Shown: in pieces, positions 7,194-14,031 of the stretch
How the letters are laid out: the number at the start of each line of letters is the position of its first letter
Numbering within the stretch: the stretch's first letter is position 1
Assembly: GCA_002347185.1 (NCBI GenBank)
Contig: DDXK01000131.1
Span: 1-18,507, forward strand
DNA length: 18,507 nt
Source: Desulfobulbaceae bacterium UBA2262
GTDB taxonomy: Bacteria > Desulfobacterota > Desulfobulbia > Desulfobulbales > Desulfurivibrionaceae
Direction of reading: 5' to 3'
Notes under the pieces: model-generated
Database searches by the model: none
What the model saw: only the letters and a program-made list of their open reading frames with translations
Told to the model about the DNA's origin: nothing
Translations under genes and position numbers: made by a program

Positions 7194-7457
7194 ATGGCCG
7201 AAAACATACCCCAGGATATCAGGGAAGAGCTCCAGAAGGCGGCGGATCTCCACCAGCGCGCCACCGCCGATTACGAGAAATGCCAGGAGTTCAACCGGCT
7301 GATGGGCGAGCTTCTGGGAAGGCTCGAGGACGCCGGCTGCTATAAAACCGCCGACAGGGTGATGGGCATCCTTGTCGACTGCAACCCCAAACAGGGGACC
7401 CAGTGCGACAAGGCGAGCCGGGTCGGCGACAAGGTGAAGAGGCTGCAGGAAAGATGA
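7194..7457 (+). CDS. Small helical protein of unknown function (87 aa)
   Basis: An 87-residue hydrophilic protein that reads as two or three helices (IREELQKAADLHQRATADYEKC, FNRLMGELLGRLEDAG, then a basic C-terminal helix ASRVGDKVKRLQER). There are four Cys (in EKCQEF, AGCYKT, VDCNPK and TQCDKA). The start is supported by AAAGGAG eight bases before the ATG. It ends 19 bp before topB on the same strand, so the two are probably co-transcribed. I do not recognise the family and see no domain signature. A role with topoisomerase III would be guesswork. Confidence 0.72.
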   Translation: MAENIPQDIREELQKAADLHQRATADYEKCQEFNRLMGELLGRLEDAGCYKTADRVMGILVDCNPKQGTQCDKASRVGDKVKRLQER

Positions 7458-7476
7458 GGAGCGGAAGAGGGGCGCC

Positions 7477-9558
7477 ATGAAGGTCATCATTGCCGAAAAG
7501 CCGTCCGTGGCGCGGGACATCGCCGAGGTCCTCGAAATCAAGGGCCGGAAAAAGGGCTATATCGAGGGGCGCGGCTGCGCGGTCACCTGGGCCTTCGGCC
7601 ACCTGGTCGCCCTGCAGGAACCGGGCGATTACGACCCAGCCCTCAAGCAATGGTCGCTGGCCACCCTCCCCTTCGTGCCGGAGCGCTTCAAGCTCACCCT
7701 GATCAAAAACCATGGGGTTGCCGAGCAGTTTGCCGTCATCGCCTCCCTCTGCCGGCAGGCCGGGGAAATCATCTGCGCCACGGACGCCGGCCGCGAGGGC
7801 GAGCTGATCTTCCGCTACATCCTGGCCATGTGCGAGTGCGAAGAGAAACCGATCCGCCGCCTCTGGCTCAACTCCCTCACCCCGGAAGCCATTGCCGAAG
7901 CCTTCAAGGAGCTGAAAGACGGCCACGCCTACGACTCCCTCTATGCCGCGGCCCGCTGCCGCAGCGAATCCGACTGGATCGTGGGCTTGAACGCCACCCG
8001 CTGCTACACCGTCCGCCACGGACGGATCGGCGGCAGCCCCGAGCGGGTGCTCTGGAGCATCGGCCGGGTGCAGACGCCGGTGCTGGCCATGATCGTGGAG
8101 AGGGACGACGCCATCCTCCAATTCCAGCCCCAAGCCTTCTGGGAACTCGCCAGCAGGTACCGCGAGGTAATTTTCAAATACACGGGCAAGCGCTTTGCAA
8201 GCGAGGAAAAGGCCCAGGCCCTGCTCGCGAAGATCAGCGGCCAGACCTTTATCATCACCGGGGTTGCCGCCAGGGAAAAAAAGGAGCCGCCGCCGCAGCT
8301 CTTCGACCTCACCACCCTGCAGCGGGAGATCAACAAGCTGCATGGACTTTCGGCCGCAGAGACCCTGAGCGCCGCCCAGAGTCTCTACGAGAAGAAGCTG
8401 ATCACCTATCCGCGCACCGACTCCCGCTATCTCGGCAAGGATCTGCAGCCGCGCATCCCCAGGATCCTCGGAGAGCTCAAGGCGATCCGCCCGGAGGAGA
8501 TCGCGGCCCTCAATCTGACGAAACTGCCCTTCGGCAAGCGGATCATCGACGACAGCAAGGTGAACGACCACCACGCCATCATTCCCACCGGCGTCATCCC
8601 CCGCACCCTGGGGGACAACGAACAGCTCGTCTACGAGGCGATCACCACCCAGTTCATCGCCGCTTTCTATCCGGCCTGCGTCAAGAACCTCACCAGCGTC
8701 GAGGCCGAGAGCAACGGGGTAAGGTTTCAGGCCAAGGGGAGTCAGGTGGTGGAGCCGGGCTGGAGCGCGCTTTTCGCCGGGAAAAAGCAGAGCCAGGAAG
8801 CGGGAGAGGAGCAGATCCTGCCACTCTTCGCCGCAGGGGAAACAGGCCCGCACGAGCCATTCCTCCGGGAGGGCAAAACCGTCCCGCCCAAGCACTTCAC
8901 GGAAAACTCCCTGCTCGGGGCCATGGAGGCGGCGGGCAAGCTGGTCGAGGACGAAGCCCTGCGCGAGGCGCTCAAGGAGCGCGGCATCGGCACCCCGGCC
9001 ACCCGGGCGGCCATCATCGAAACCCTGCTCAGCCGCAACTACATCCGCCGCGAAAAAAAGCAGCTTCGCTGCACCGACATGGGCCGGCTGCTCATCGCCC
9101 TGATCCGGGACCCCCTGCTCAAATCACCCGAACTCACCGGGGAGTGGGAGGAAAAACTGAAGAAAATCGAGCGCGGCGAGCTTACGCCAGAAGAATTCAT
9201 GGCCGGGATTGCCGCCTATATCCGCGCCCTGATCGAAAACGCCGGCAACGAAGGCGTTGCCCATGGCCGCTGGGGCAACTGTCCCCTCTGCGGCCGGGAA
9301 ATGATCAAGGGGAAGAGGGCCTACGGCTGCTCCGGCTGGAAGGAAGGCTGCGCCTTTGTCCTCGAACCTGAATACAAGGGGGTGCCGCTCACGGCCAGAC
9401 AGATCCAGCTCCTGCTCCAGCAGCGTTTCCTGCCCCAACCGCTGCGGATCGGCGAGGAGTCCCGGCTGCTGATCCTCTCCACCCAGGGAGCGCCCCTGGA
9501 CCTGCATCTGCCGACGGCAGAACGTCAGCAAAATGGGAAAAAGGTCGAACGGTCTTGA
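7477..9558 (+). CDS. topB: DNA topoisomerase III (type IA)
   Basis: 693 residues, the usual length of the TopB family. The Toprim domain opens with MKVIIAEKPSVARDIA and contains ATDAGREGELIFRY (101-114), which carries the metal-binding acidic residues. The catalytic Tyr311 lies in LITYPRTDSRYL. The C-terminal part has RGIGTPATRAAIIE, typical of type IA domains, and ends in a zinc-ribbon-like repeat (NCPLCGREM, YGCSGWKEGCAFVL). The enzyme cuts and rejoins one DNA strand through a 5'-phosphotyrosine link, relaxing and decatenating DNA. A purine run AAGAGGGG just upstream supports the ATG. It follows the 87-aa gene by 19 bp and converges on a minus-strand membrane-protein gene. TopB also occurs on mobile elements, but no integrase, relaxase or atypical composition is seen here. 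Confidence 0.96.
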   Translation: MKVIIAEKPSVARDIAEVLEIKGRKKGYIEGRGCAVTWAFGHLVALQEPGDYDPALKQWSLATLPFVPERFKLTLIKNHGVAEQFAVIASLCRQAGEIICATDAGREGELIFRYILAMCECEEKPIRRLWLNSLTPEAIAEAFKELKDGHAYDSLYAAARCRSESDWIVGLNATRCYTVRHGRIGGSPERVLWSIGRVQTPVLAMIVERDDAILQFQPQAFWELASRYREVIFKYTGKRFASEEKAQALLAKISGQTFIITGVAAREKKEPPPQLFDLTTLQREINKLHGLSAAETLSAAQSLYEKKLITYPRTDSRYLGKDLQPRIPRILGELKAIRPEEIAALNLTKLPFGKRIIDDSKVNDHHAIIPTGVIPRTLGDNEQLVYEAITTQFIAAFYPACVKNLTSVEAESNGVRFQAKGSQVVEPGWSALFAGKKQSQEAGEEQILPLFAAGETGPHEPFLREGKTVPPKHFTENSLLGAMEAAGKLVEDEALREALKERGIGTPATRAAIIETLLSRNYIRREKKQLRCTDMGRLLIALIRDPLLKSPELTGEWEEKLKKIERGELTPEEFMAGIAAYIRALIENAGNEGVAHGRWGNCPLCGREMIKGKRAYGCSGWKEGCAFVLEPEYKGVPLTARQIQLLLQQRFLPQPLRIGEESRLLILSTQGAPLDLHLPTAERQQNGKKVERS

Positions 9559-9581
9559 AAGGAAAGAAGGCCTCGGCGGCG

Positions 9582-9593
9582 GCAGGCGCCTGC
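9582..9593. repeat. Perfect 12-bp palindrome between topB and the convergent membrane-protein gene
   Basis: GCAGGCGCCTGC lies in the 58-bp gap between two convergent stop codons and is followed on the plus strand by GTTCTT. A hairpin would have only four pairs and a 4-nt loop, and there is no real U-run. A weak terminator is possible but not convincing. No other terminator is visible here. Confidence 0.25.
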
Positions 9594-9616
9594 GTTCTTG
9601 CCCCCCCGGCCTCCGG

Positions 9617-10021
9617 CTATTCCCGGCCCTCATCGGCACCCGCCGCTTCCGCCCATTCCTTACACGCCTCATACTCGGCAAAGGTCAGTTCCCGGCCCAG
9701 CCCGGCAACCTGCCGGCAGTAGGCGGCGATGGGCAGATGGCGCAGGCCCAGGAAAATCAATTCCTTTTTCTGCTCCGCGCTCAAGCCCTTGTAGGCGTTG
9801 AGCTTGCCGCCGTAATAGACAAAGAGCAGGGCCGGCCCCACCAGGAGGGAAAGGGCCACGGTTTCGAGAAAGGTGCTCTGGGCCGGAGCCACGGTGATCC
9901 CGTAGACGATGAGCAGCAACCCGCAGGCTGCCAGGAAAAGCAGAACCGCCGAGATCCGGATGTGCCTGACCCGGTACCGGAAGATATCGGCGGGCGGAGC
10001 CTTGGTGATGTCGATTTCCAT
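9617..10021 (-). CDS. Two-helix membrane protein of unknown function (134 aa)
   Basis: Two adjacent transmembrane segments, about 23-44 (ISAVLLFLAACGLLLIVYGI) and about 52-70 (VALSLLVGPALLFVYYGG), with a short external loop. A cytoplasmic C-terminal half of about 60 residues follows (KELIFLGLRHLPIAAYCRQV, then an acidic tail). There is no recognised domain or catalytic motif. A purine-rich AAGGAAAAAA lies before the ATG. It sits 40 bp downstream of the 141-aa gene on the same strand, so the two are probably one operon. It ends 58 bp from the end of topB. Confidence 0.75.
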   Translation of the reverse strand: MEIDITKAPPADIFRYRVRHIRISAVLLFLAACGLLLIVYGITVAPAQSTFLETVALSLLVGPALLFVYYGGKLNAYKGLSAEQKKELIFLGLRHLPIAAYCRQVAGLGRELTFAEYEACKEWAEAAGADEGRE

Positions 10022-10061
10022 ATTTTTTCCTTATCCCTTCACGGTTGCAAACGCTGCCGCC

Positions 10062-10487
10062 TCAGGAGAACGAGCGCAGAGAGGGCCGGGCCGCCACCTG
10101 GGCTGCCGCCCTGGCGAAATTTCCCTCCAGGCCGCTCCGGAGGGCAGCCAGCAGGGTCCGGGTCGCGGCAAGAAAGTCAGGGTGGTGCTCGGTCCGATTG
10201 ATGGTGGCGTGGATGACGATCTTCTCGGGCTGCGGCGGATAGCCGGTGGTCACGGTCCAGGCCAAAGCGTTGGGACAGTCGGGCACGGAAAAACGCACCC
10301 CGCCCATGACCGTCTCCTGCCGGAGGTGAAAGCGCCCCCAGTGGCGGAAATAAACAACCCGGCCCAGCTCCTCCTCCTCGGCGACCGCCTCGATCTCCTC
10401 GCAGAAATCGGGGAGGGTATCGATTAAGACCCTGGCTCTGAGCTCCTCCTCGCTTGTCAAGACATCGGCGATTTCAAAAAATTCCAT
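10062..10487 (-). CDS. Conserved-looking soluble protein of unknown function (141 aa)
   Basis: 141 residues with no membrane segment. It starts with an acidic helix-rich region (IADVLTSEEELRARVLI, EEIEAVAEEEELG). A beta-rich central region follows with closely spaced aromatic and Cys residues (VVYFRHWGRFHL, GVRFSVPDCPNALAWTVT, KIVIHATINRTEHHPDF), then a C-terminal helix. The texture is that of a genuine folded protein, but I do not recognise it. I chose ATG 10487, preceded by GGGAG, over a frame extended to 10580 because the extension is Arg/Cys-rich and overlaps structured leader DNA. The gene lies 149 bp downstream of trmJ, and that gap contains competing inverted repeats. Confidence 0.72.
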   Translation of the reverse strand: MEFFEIADVLTSEEELRARVLIDTLPDFCEEIEAVAEEEELGRVVYFRHWGRFHLRQETVMGGVRFSVPDCPNALAWTVTTGYPPQPEKIVIHATINRTEHHPDFLAATRTLLAALRSGLEGNFARAAAQVAARPSLRSFS

Positions 10488-10513
10488 GCGTTTCTCCCTG
10501 AAAAACCGGTCAA

Positions 10514-10572
10514 CCCGCAACGCATTGCGGGAACCGCCATCTATTCCGCAAACCCGCAGGCAAGGTTCCCGG
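10514..10572 (-). promoter_or_regulatory. Competing inverted repeats in the leader of the 141-aa gene
   Basis: On the minus strand CGGGAACC (10572-10565) can pair with GGTTCCCG (10535-10528). A tighter hairpin pairs CCCGCAA (10531-10525) with TTGCGGG (10520-10514) across a 4-nt loop. The two pairings share four bases (10531-10528), so they exclude each other. This resembles a leader switch, but there is no U-run next to either hairpin and no recognised riboswitch core. The nearby TTGACT has no convincing -10. Confidence 0.3.
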
Positions 10573-10636
10573 CAAGTCAATTTTTTCCCGTCCGGCTTGC
10601 TCCCGGGCGGCCGCCCGCCTGGGCCAGCAGGCGATC

Positions 10637-11389
10637 CTACCCGTCTTTCCCCTCCTCCCGCCCCCTGCCCCTGCCGGCGAGCCAGTCGATCTTGCTCAGC
10701 AATCCCCGGATCACCCGCACCTCCCGTTCGTTGAGGCCGTACCGGTCAAAAATCCTCCGGAAGGTCCGCAACAGGTGCTCGGGATTCTGGGGGTCGAGGA
10801 ACTCCACCTCGAGCAGGGTCTGGCGCATATGCTCGTACATCGCCTGCAGATGCCGGCCCACGACCGGCAGCCGCTCCTGGCGCGCCGGCAGCCCGCCCTG
10901 CTCCCCCCGCAGAAAAAGCTCGTAGAGGCAGACCGCCACGGCCTGGGCCAGGTTCATGGACGGCAGGTCCGGATGGGCGGGAATGGTGACCAGGCGCTGG
11001 CAGAGATCGAGCTCGGCGGTCTTGAGACCGGTATCCTCACGGCCGAAGACAAAGGCGGACCGGCTGGATTTGGGGAGCGCGGCAAGGGTGGCGGCCGCCT
11101 CGGCGGGCAGGAGGCACTCGTCGCGGTATTTCCCGAAGCGCCGGGTGGTGCCCACGGCCAGATTTCTGTCCGCCAGGGCCGAGGCGAGGTCCCCATAAAG
11201 CCGCGCCTCCTTGAGAAGATCCACGGCGGAAACCGCCATATTCGTGGCTTCCCTGCCAAGATAATCGGCCCGCGGCTGCACCAGACGGAGCTCGGCCAGA
11301 CCGAAGTTCTTCATTACCCTGGCAACGGAGCCGATATTGCCCGCGCCCTGGGGCTCGACCAGGACCACACAGATATTGAGAGAATTCAT
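10637..11389 (-). CDS. trmJ: tRNA (cytidine/uridine-2'-O-)-methyltransferase TrmJ
   Basis: 250 residues of the SpoU/TrmH (SPOUT) class, TrmJ type. Motif 1 is NIGSVARVMKNFG (18-30) after EPQGAGN. Motif 2 is FVFGREDTGL (112-121). Motif 3 is PSMNLAQAVAVCLYEL (142-157), forming the knotted S-adenosylmethionine site. A C-terminal helical extension (170-245) is also typical of TrmJ. It 2'-O-methylates position 32 in the tRNA anticodon loop. The ATG is the family start (MNSLNICVVLVEPQ-type), though no clear SD precedes it. It lies 27 bp downstream of the MORN gene, suggesting translation from a shared transcript. LarJ-type alternatives or general TrmH functions are less likely given the C-terminal extension. 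Confidence 0.93.
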   Translation of the reverse strand: MNSLNICVVLVEPQGAGNIGSVARVMKNFGLAELRLVQPRADYLGREATNMAVSAVDLLKEARLYGDLASALADRNLAVGTTRRFGKYRDECLLPAEAAATLAALPKSSRSAFVFGREDTGLKTAELDLCQRLVTIPAHPDLPSMNLAQAVAVCLYELFLRGEQGGLPARQERLPVVGRHLQAMYEHMRQTLLEVEFLDPQNPEHLLRTFRRIFDRYGLNEREVRVIRGLLSKIDWLAGRGRGREEGKDG

Positions 11390-11416
11390 TGCGATGGGAG
11401 AGGCTGGAAGCTCAAG

Positions 11417-12280
11417 TTACTGGGGGAGGAAAGCACCGTCCCGCCAGAGGCCGCGCAGGGAGGTGCCGTCCGCATGGAAATAGGTTCCGCGGCCATGACG
11501 GACAAACCCCTTGACCTCTCCTTCGTAGCGGTCGCCGTTGGGGTAGAGGTAGAGGCCGGGTCCGGCGGGTTCGCCCTCCCGCCAGTTTCCGGAGTAGCGG
11601 CCGCCATCGGCAAAGCGCATTTCGCCCCGGCCGTGCTTGACCCCGTTTTGCCACTGGCCGGCAAAGCTGCCACCGGCGGCGAAAAAATAGGTTCCCCGGC
11701 CATGCGGCCTGAACCCACGGAAATGGCCGAGATAGCGGTCACCGTTGGCATGGAGATAGGTTCCCTCCCCGGTCGGCTTGCCTTCGGCCCAGACTCCGCT
11801 GTATCGGCCGCCATCGGCAAAAACCTCCAGCCCCTGACCATGCCGGAAACCGTTTTGCCACTCGCCCTCGTAGCGGCCGCCATCGGGCCGGGTTTCAACA
11901 CCCAGGCCATGCTTGAGGCCCGCTTGCCATTCCCCCTCATAGACCGTGCCGTCCGAGAGGGTAAAGATCCCCTTGCCGTGCGCCTTGCCATCCCACCATT
12001 CGCCGCGGTAGCGGTTGCCGCCGGAGTAGGCCTCCTCGCCCAGCCCGTTTTTCTGGTCGTTGCGCCACGCCCCGACATAACGGTTGCCGTCGAAGTAGGT
12101 CTCGGTGCCCTGCCCTTCCCGGCGGCCGTTTCGCCACTCGCCCTCATAGGTGCGCTGATCGGCAAAGAGAAAGACGCCCCGGCCATCGCGACAGTCCCCC
12201 TTCAGGCAGGCGGCATGGACCGGGGCGACGCTCAGCAGCATGGCTGCAACCAGTATCGAAAAACACTTCCTTTTTTTCAC
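11417..12280 (-). CDS. Secreted MORN-repeat protein (ten full repeats)
   Basis: 287 residues. A Sec signal peptide (KKRKCFSILVAAMLLSVAPVHA, about 1-23) is followed by ten consecutive 23-residue MORN units of the form Y-x-G-x-W-x-x-G-x-x-x-G-x-G. They begin at residues 45, 68, 91, 114, 137, 160, 183, 206, 229 and 252, with a partial unit at 275. MORN arrays form extended beta-hairpin rods used for lipid or protein contact; a periplasmic or surface location is predicted here. The GTG at 12280 is chosen because it opens the signal peptide and has AGGGA upstream. The ATG at 12242 would remove half the signal peptide. The gene is 64 bp downstream of the BON-domain lipoprotein gene and 27 bp upstream of trmJ. 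Function unknown. Confidence 0.88.
   Translation of the reverse strand: MKKRKCFSILVAAMLLSVAPVHAACLKGDCRDGRGVFLFADQRTYEGEWRNGRREGQGTETYFDGNRYVGAWRNDQKNGLGEEAYSGGNRYRGEWWDGKAHGKGIFTLSDGTVYEGEWQAGLKHGLGVETRPDGGRYEGEWQNGFRHGQGLEVFADGGRYSGVWAEGKPTGEGTYLHANGDRYLGHFRGFRPHGRGTYFFAAGGSFAGQWQNGVKHGRGEMRFADGGRYSGNWREGEPAGPGLYLYPNGDRYEGEVKGFVRHGRGTYFHADGTSLRGLWRDGAFLPQ
11459..11872 (-). repeat. 207-bp tandem duplication (three-MORN block) inside the MORN gene
   Basis: Codons 137-205 (11872-11666) and 206-274 (11665-11459) encode two 69-residue blocks of three MORN units each. They are 43/69 identical by hand count. Shared landmarks are FADGGRYSG, NGDRY and HGRGTYF. The neighbouring units 1-4 do not show this three-unit phase, so the array seems to have grown partly by duplication of a triplet. 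Confidence 0.75.
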
Positions 12281-12344
12281 CGCGTCCCTGCACCGCAGCG
12301 CTTCATGCGCCTGCCCCTTTTCCAAATATCCAGGTCGAATCGAC

Positions 12345-12929
12345 TTATTCGGCAACCCTGAGATTATCGACGATCCCGCGCACCCCCTCGACGGAACGGG
12401 CAATGCCCAGAACCTTCTCCTTCTGCCCCGGGGTTCCCACAATGCCGGTGAGGGTCACCTTGCCGGCGTAGACATCGACATCGATGTTGAGGGATTTGAT
12501 GCCCGGCTCCTGGACCAGCTTCGCCTTGATCCTGGCGCCGAGAACCTTGTCGTCCGTGGCCTCGCCGATGGTACGGCTGCCCAGGCGCAGCTCGTTCTTC
12601 ACCTGCCTGACCCCCTCCACCCGGCCGGATACCGCCACCGCCCTGGCAATCTCGGCCTGGCTGTCGAGGAAGCCGGAAAGGATGACCACGCCGCGCAGGG
12701 TATCGACGTCGATATTCCTGGCCTTGACCGTTTTCTCGGCAATGAGGGCGGTTTTTACCCTGGTGGTGATGGTGGCGTCATCAAGAACTTCCCCGGCGGA
12801 ACGCTCGTCGGTGGCCACCTTGTAGCCGCCGGCTGCGCCCCCTCCCACCGCGGCCGCGGTGCAGCCGGAAAGAGCAAGGGCTGCGACGAGAAAAAGCAGG
12901 AACCAGCCACGCGTCATGCTTCGGACCAT
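12345..12929 (-). CDS. Lipoprotein with two BON domains (OsmY/DolP-like)
   Basis: 194 residues. A lipoprotein signal (MVRSMTRGWFLLFLVAALALSG then Cys23, lipobox ALSGC) is followed by a Gly-rich linker and two BON domains. BON1 spans about 53-115 (TTRVKTALIAEKTVKARNID, GVVILSGFL, VRQVKNELRL). BON2 spans about 125-193 (ARIKAKLVQEPGIKSLNIDV, GKVTLTGIV, VEGVRGIVDNLRV). BON domains bind phospholipid. In Gram-negative bacteria such two-BON lipoproteins (YraP/DolP type) sit at the outer membrane and help keep it intact. The start is firmly placed by GGAGGT five bases before ATG 12929. It begins 13 bp after the preceding lipoprotein gene and the SD lies in that gap, so the two are an operon. Confidence 0.92.
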   Translation of the reverse strand: MVRSMTRGWFLLFLVAALALSGCTAAAVGGGAAGGYKVATDERSAGEVLDDATITTRVKTALIAEKTVKARNIDVDTLRGVVILSGFLDSQAEIARAVAVSGRVEGVRQVKNELRLGSRTIGEATDDKVLGARIKAKLVQEPGIKSLNIDVDVYAGKVTLTGIVGTPGQKEKVLGIARSVEGVRGIVDNLRVAE

Positions 12930-12942
12930 AGCGCACCTCCTC

Positions 12943-13359
12943 TCACTTGTTTTTCTTCTTTTTTTTCTGTCCTGGCGGATATTTGCTCTTGTGGGAGGCA
13001 AAGTCCGTATAGGGGCGGTCGCTCTCCATCTCGATATCCACCGAGTGGCCCAGCCTCACCTTGAATTCGTAAGGCAGGGAAGCACTCATCCGCCACTCGC
13101 TGCCGGAAAGATAAAAATAGAGGCCCCGCCCCGCATCAAAGTAGACATGGGAGTCGGGATAGTAGCGGTAACTGTACTTTCTCCGGTAGCCATGGGCCGG
13201 GGCATGGGGCGGCGGGCCGCCCTGTCGGACCTGGGCGGGAGCGCGGTCATCCGCGGGGACGTTCACCGCCACCGAGCCGCCATACGGCCAGCAGGCGGAG
13301 AGAAAGGCGAGGGATAAAAGGGCGGAAACCAGGGTACGCCAGGACGTGAACGTGTACAT
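12943..13359 (-). CDS. Small lipoprotein of unknown function with basic C-terminal tail
   Basis: 138 residues with a lipoprotein signal (LVSALLSLAFLSAC, Cys23 in the lipobox). A proline/glycine-rich linker follows, then a compact aromatic domain (YSYRYYPDSHVYFDAGRGLY, FYLSGSEWRMSASLP, VRLGHSVDIEMESDRPY) and a lysine tail (QKKKKKNK). I recall similar YYPDSxVYFD...YFYL...W proteins in delta-type genomes but cannot name the family. GGAGG six bases before ATG 13359 supports the start. It is the first gene of the lipoprotein-BON-MORN run. An AT-rich palindrome lies just upstream. Confidence 0.82.
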   Translation of the reverse strand: MYTFTSWRTLVSALLSLAFLSACWPYGGSVAVNVPADDRAPAQVRQGGPPPHAPAHGYRRKYSYRYYPDSHVYFDAGRGLYFYLSGSEWRMSASLPYEFKVRLGHSVDIEMESDRPYTDFASHKSKYPPGQKKKKKNK

Positions 13360-13380
13360 AGCTTGCCTCCATGCATGCGA

Positions 13381-13393
13381 ATAGATTATCTAT
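13381..13393. promoter_or_regulatory. AT-rich palindrome upstream of the lipoprotein operon
   Basis: ATAGAT-T-ATCTAT is a perfect 13-bp palindrome, 22 bp before ATG 13359. On the minus strand it contains GATAAT, a possible -10, but the -35 position 17-18 bp upstream (TCCGGG/CTCCGG) is a poor match. It may be an operator or part of an activator-dependent promoter. The rest of 13394-13562 shows no gene or clear signal. Confidence 0.35.
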
Positions 13394-13562
13394 CTTAGCC
13401 ACTCTTCCCCGGAGACGCAAAGCATAATCACAGACAAGACCTCTCCCGCCTCTTCAGGCCGGCAAAAAAAAGCTTGCCCGAAAAACGCTTCCGGGAAAAG
13501 ATGGGAGACGATTTCAGCCCCTCTTCCGCCCAGAAACACACAAACGAAGGAACTCTGCCCCT

Positions 13563-13829
13563 ATGCGCGGCGACGACAAAAAAAACAGCCCACTGCCGCC
13601 TTCCTGGCCTGAACTCACCATCTCCTGCCTCTTCTGCGGGGGCAGGGCGGAGCTGAAGGGGCGCTGACAGCGGGCACGAGTTCTCTGCACGGAGTGCGGG
13701 ATGGAATCGGCGGTCGAGGTGTACGGCGCGCAGATCGAGGCATGGCGGGAAGCGGTCTATGCCTGCCTGCGCACGGAGGCGGGAATGGGCAAAACAACGG
13801 CGGGAAGGACTACAAACGGTAGGTCTTGA
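13563..13829 (+). pseudogene. Lar-like zinc-ribbon ORF interrupted by in-frame TGA
   Basis: Read through one TGA (13665-13667, codon 35), this frame gives an 88-codon protein with a four-Cys zinc ribbon: CLFCGG (Cys22, Cys25) and CTECGM (Cys42, Cys45), then QIEAWREAVY. This order (CxFCGG, CxxCG, then an A-W-helix) is the signature of the Lar restriction-alleviation type family. The TGA falls between the two Cys pairs. Options are a nonsense mutation (one transition from TGG or CGA), selenocysteine, or a sequence error. A hairpin after the TGA is possible (GCA/UGC plus CUC/GAG) but too weak to call a SECIS element. GAAGGAA lies ten or more bases before the ATG, a poor site. The stop overlaps the 3' end of the convergent minus-strand Cys-rich ORF by 20 bp. 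Confidence 0.55.
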
Positions 13830-14031
13830 AGAGAGCCAACCGCACCGGGCAGGAACAGGTAAAAATTCCGCCGTACCTCTGCTGGTAAGGACACTCCTCC
13901 TGAGCGGCGGGGCCGCTGAAATAAAAAGCCTCCGCCCCCAGCGGCAGCGCGGGACGGCAATATATCTCTTCCCTCAGGCAGCGGTTATTTTTGGGGCAGA
14001 GGACGGCTTGCCCGATCTCGTCTTCAAAAAT
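13810..14031 (-). CDS. Cys-rich small protein with no standard start codon (possible ATT start)
   Basis: The minus-strand frame open from 14121 to the TAG at 13810 encodes a protein-like sequence with six Cys: VLCPKNNRCLREEIYC, EECPYQQRYGG, FTCSCPVRLALFK. It could be a small metal-binding or disulfide protein, but I do not recognise it. No ATG, GTG or TTG occurs in this frame until its last few codons. An ATT at 14031 follows a strong AGGGAGGAG by six bases, which is the coordinate used here (73 residues). Alternatively ATG 14072 in another frame could reach this one by a -1 slip on seven A (14058-14052). It could also be a decayed gene. The sequence quality of the Cys-containing half argues that it is, or recently was, translated. 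Confidence 0.45.
   Translation of the reverse strand: MFEDEIGQAVLCPKNNRCLREEIYCRPALPLGAEAFYFSGPAAQEECPYQQRYGGIFTCSCPVRLALFKTYRL

Noticed and set aside
7291..8895. 534-codon minus-strand ORF opposite topB
   Set aside because: The complementary strand encodes TopB with all catalytic motifs; the antisense translation is acidic/Gly-rich and featureless.
7477..9558. topB as a sign of an integrated conjugative element
   Set aside because: No relaxase, integrase, transfer gene, attachment repeat or tRNA is nearby, and codon style matches the neighbours.
10604..10617. CGGGCGGCCGCCCG palindrome after trmJ as a terminator
   Set aside because: It is a perfect 14-bp palindrome but has no U-run on either side; GC-rich palindromes of this kind are expected by composition.
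10775..12361. 528-codon plus-strand ORF across trmJ and the MORN gene
   Set aside because: It is antisense to two well-supported genes. Its openness comes from GC-rich, 69-nt periodic MORN codons, and its translation has no domain.
13474..13656. 60-codon plus-strand ORF overlapping the Lar-like region
   Set aside because: Different frame from the zinc-ribbon reading, no SD, and low-complexity Ser/Ala/Pro translation.
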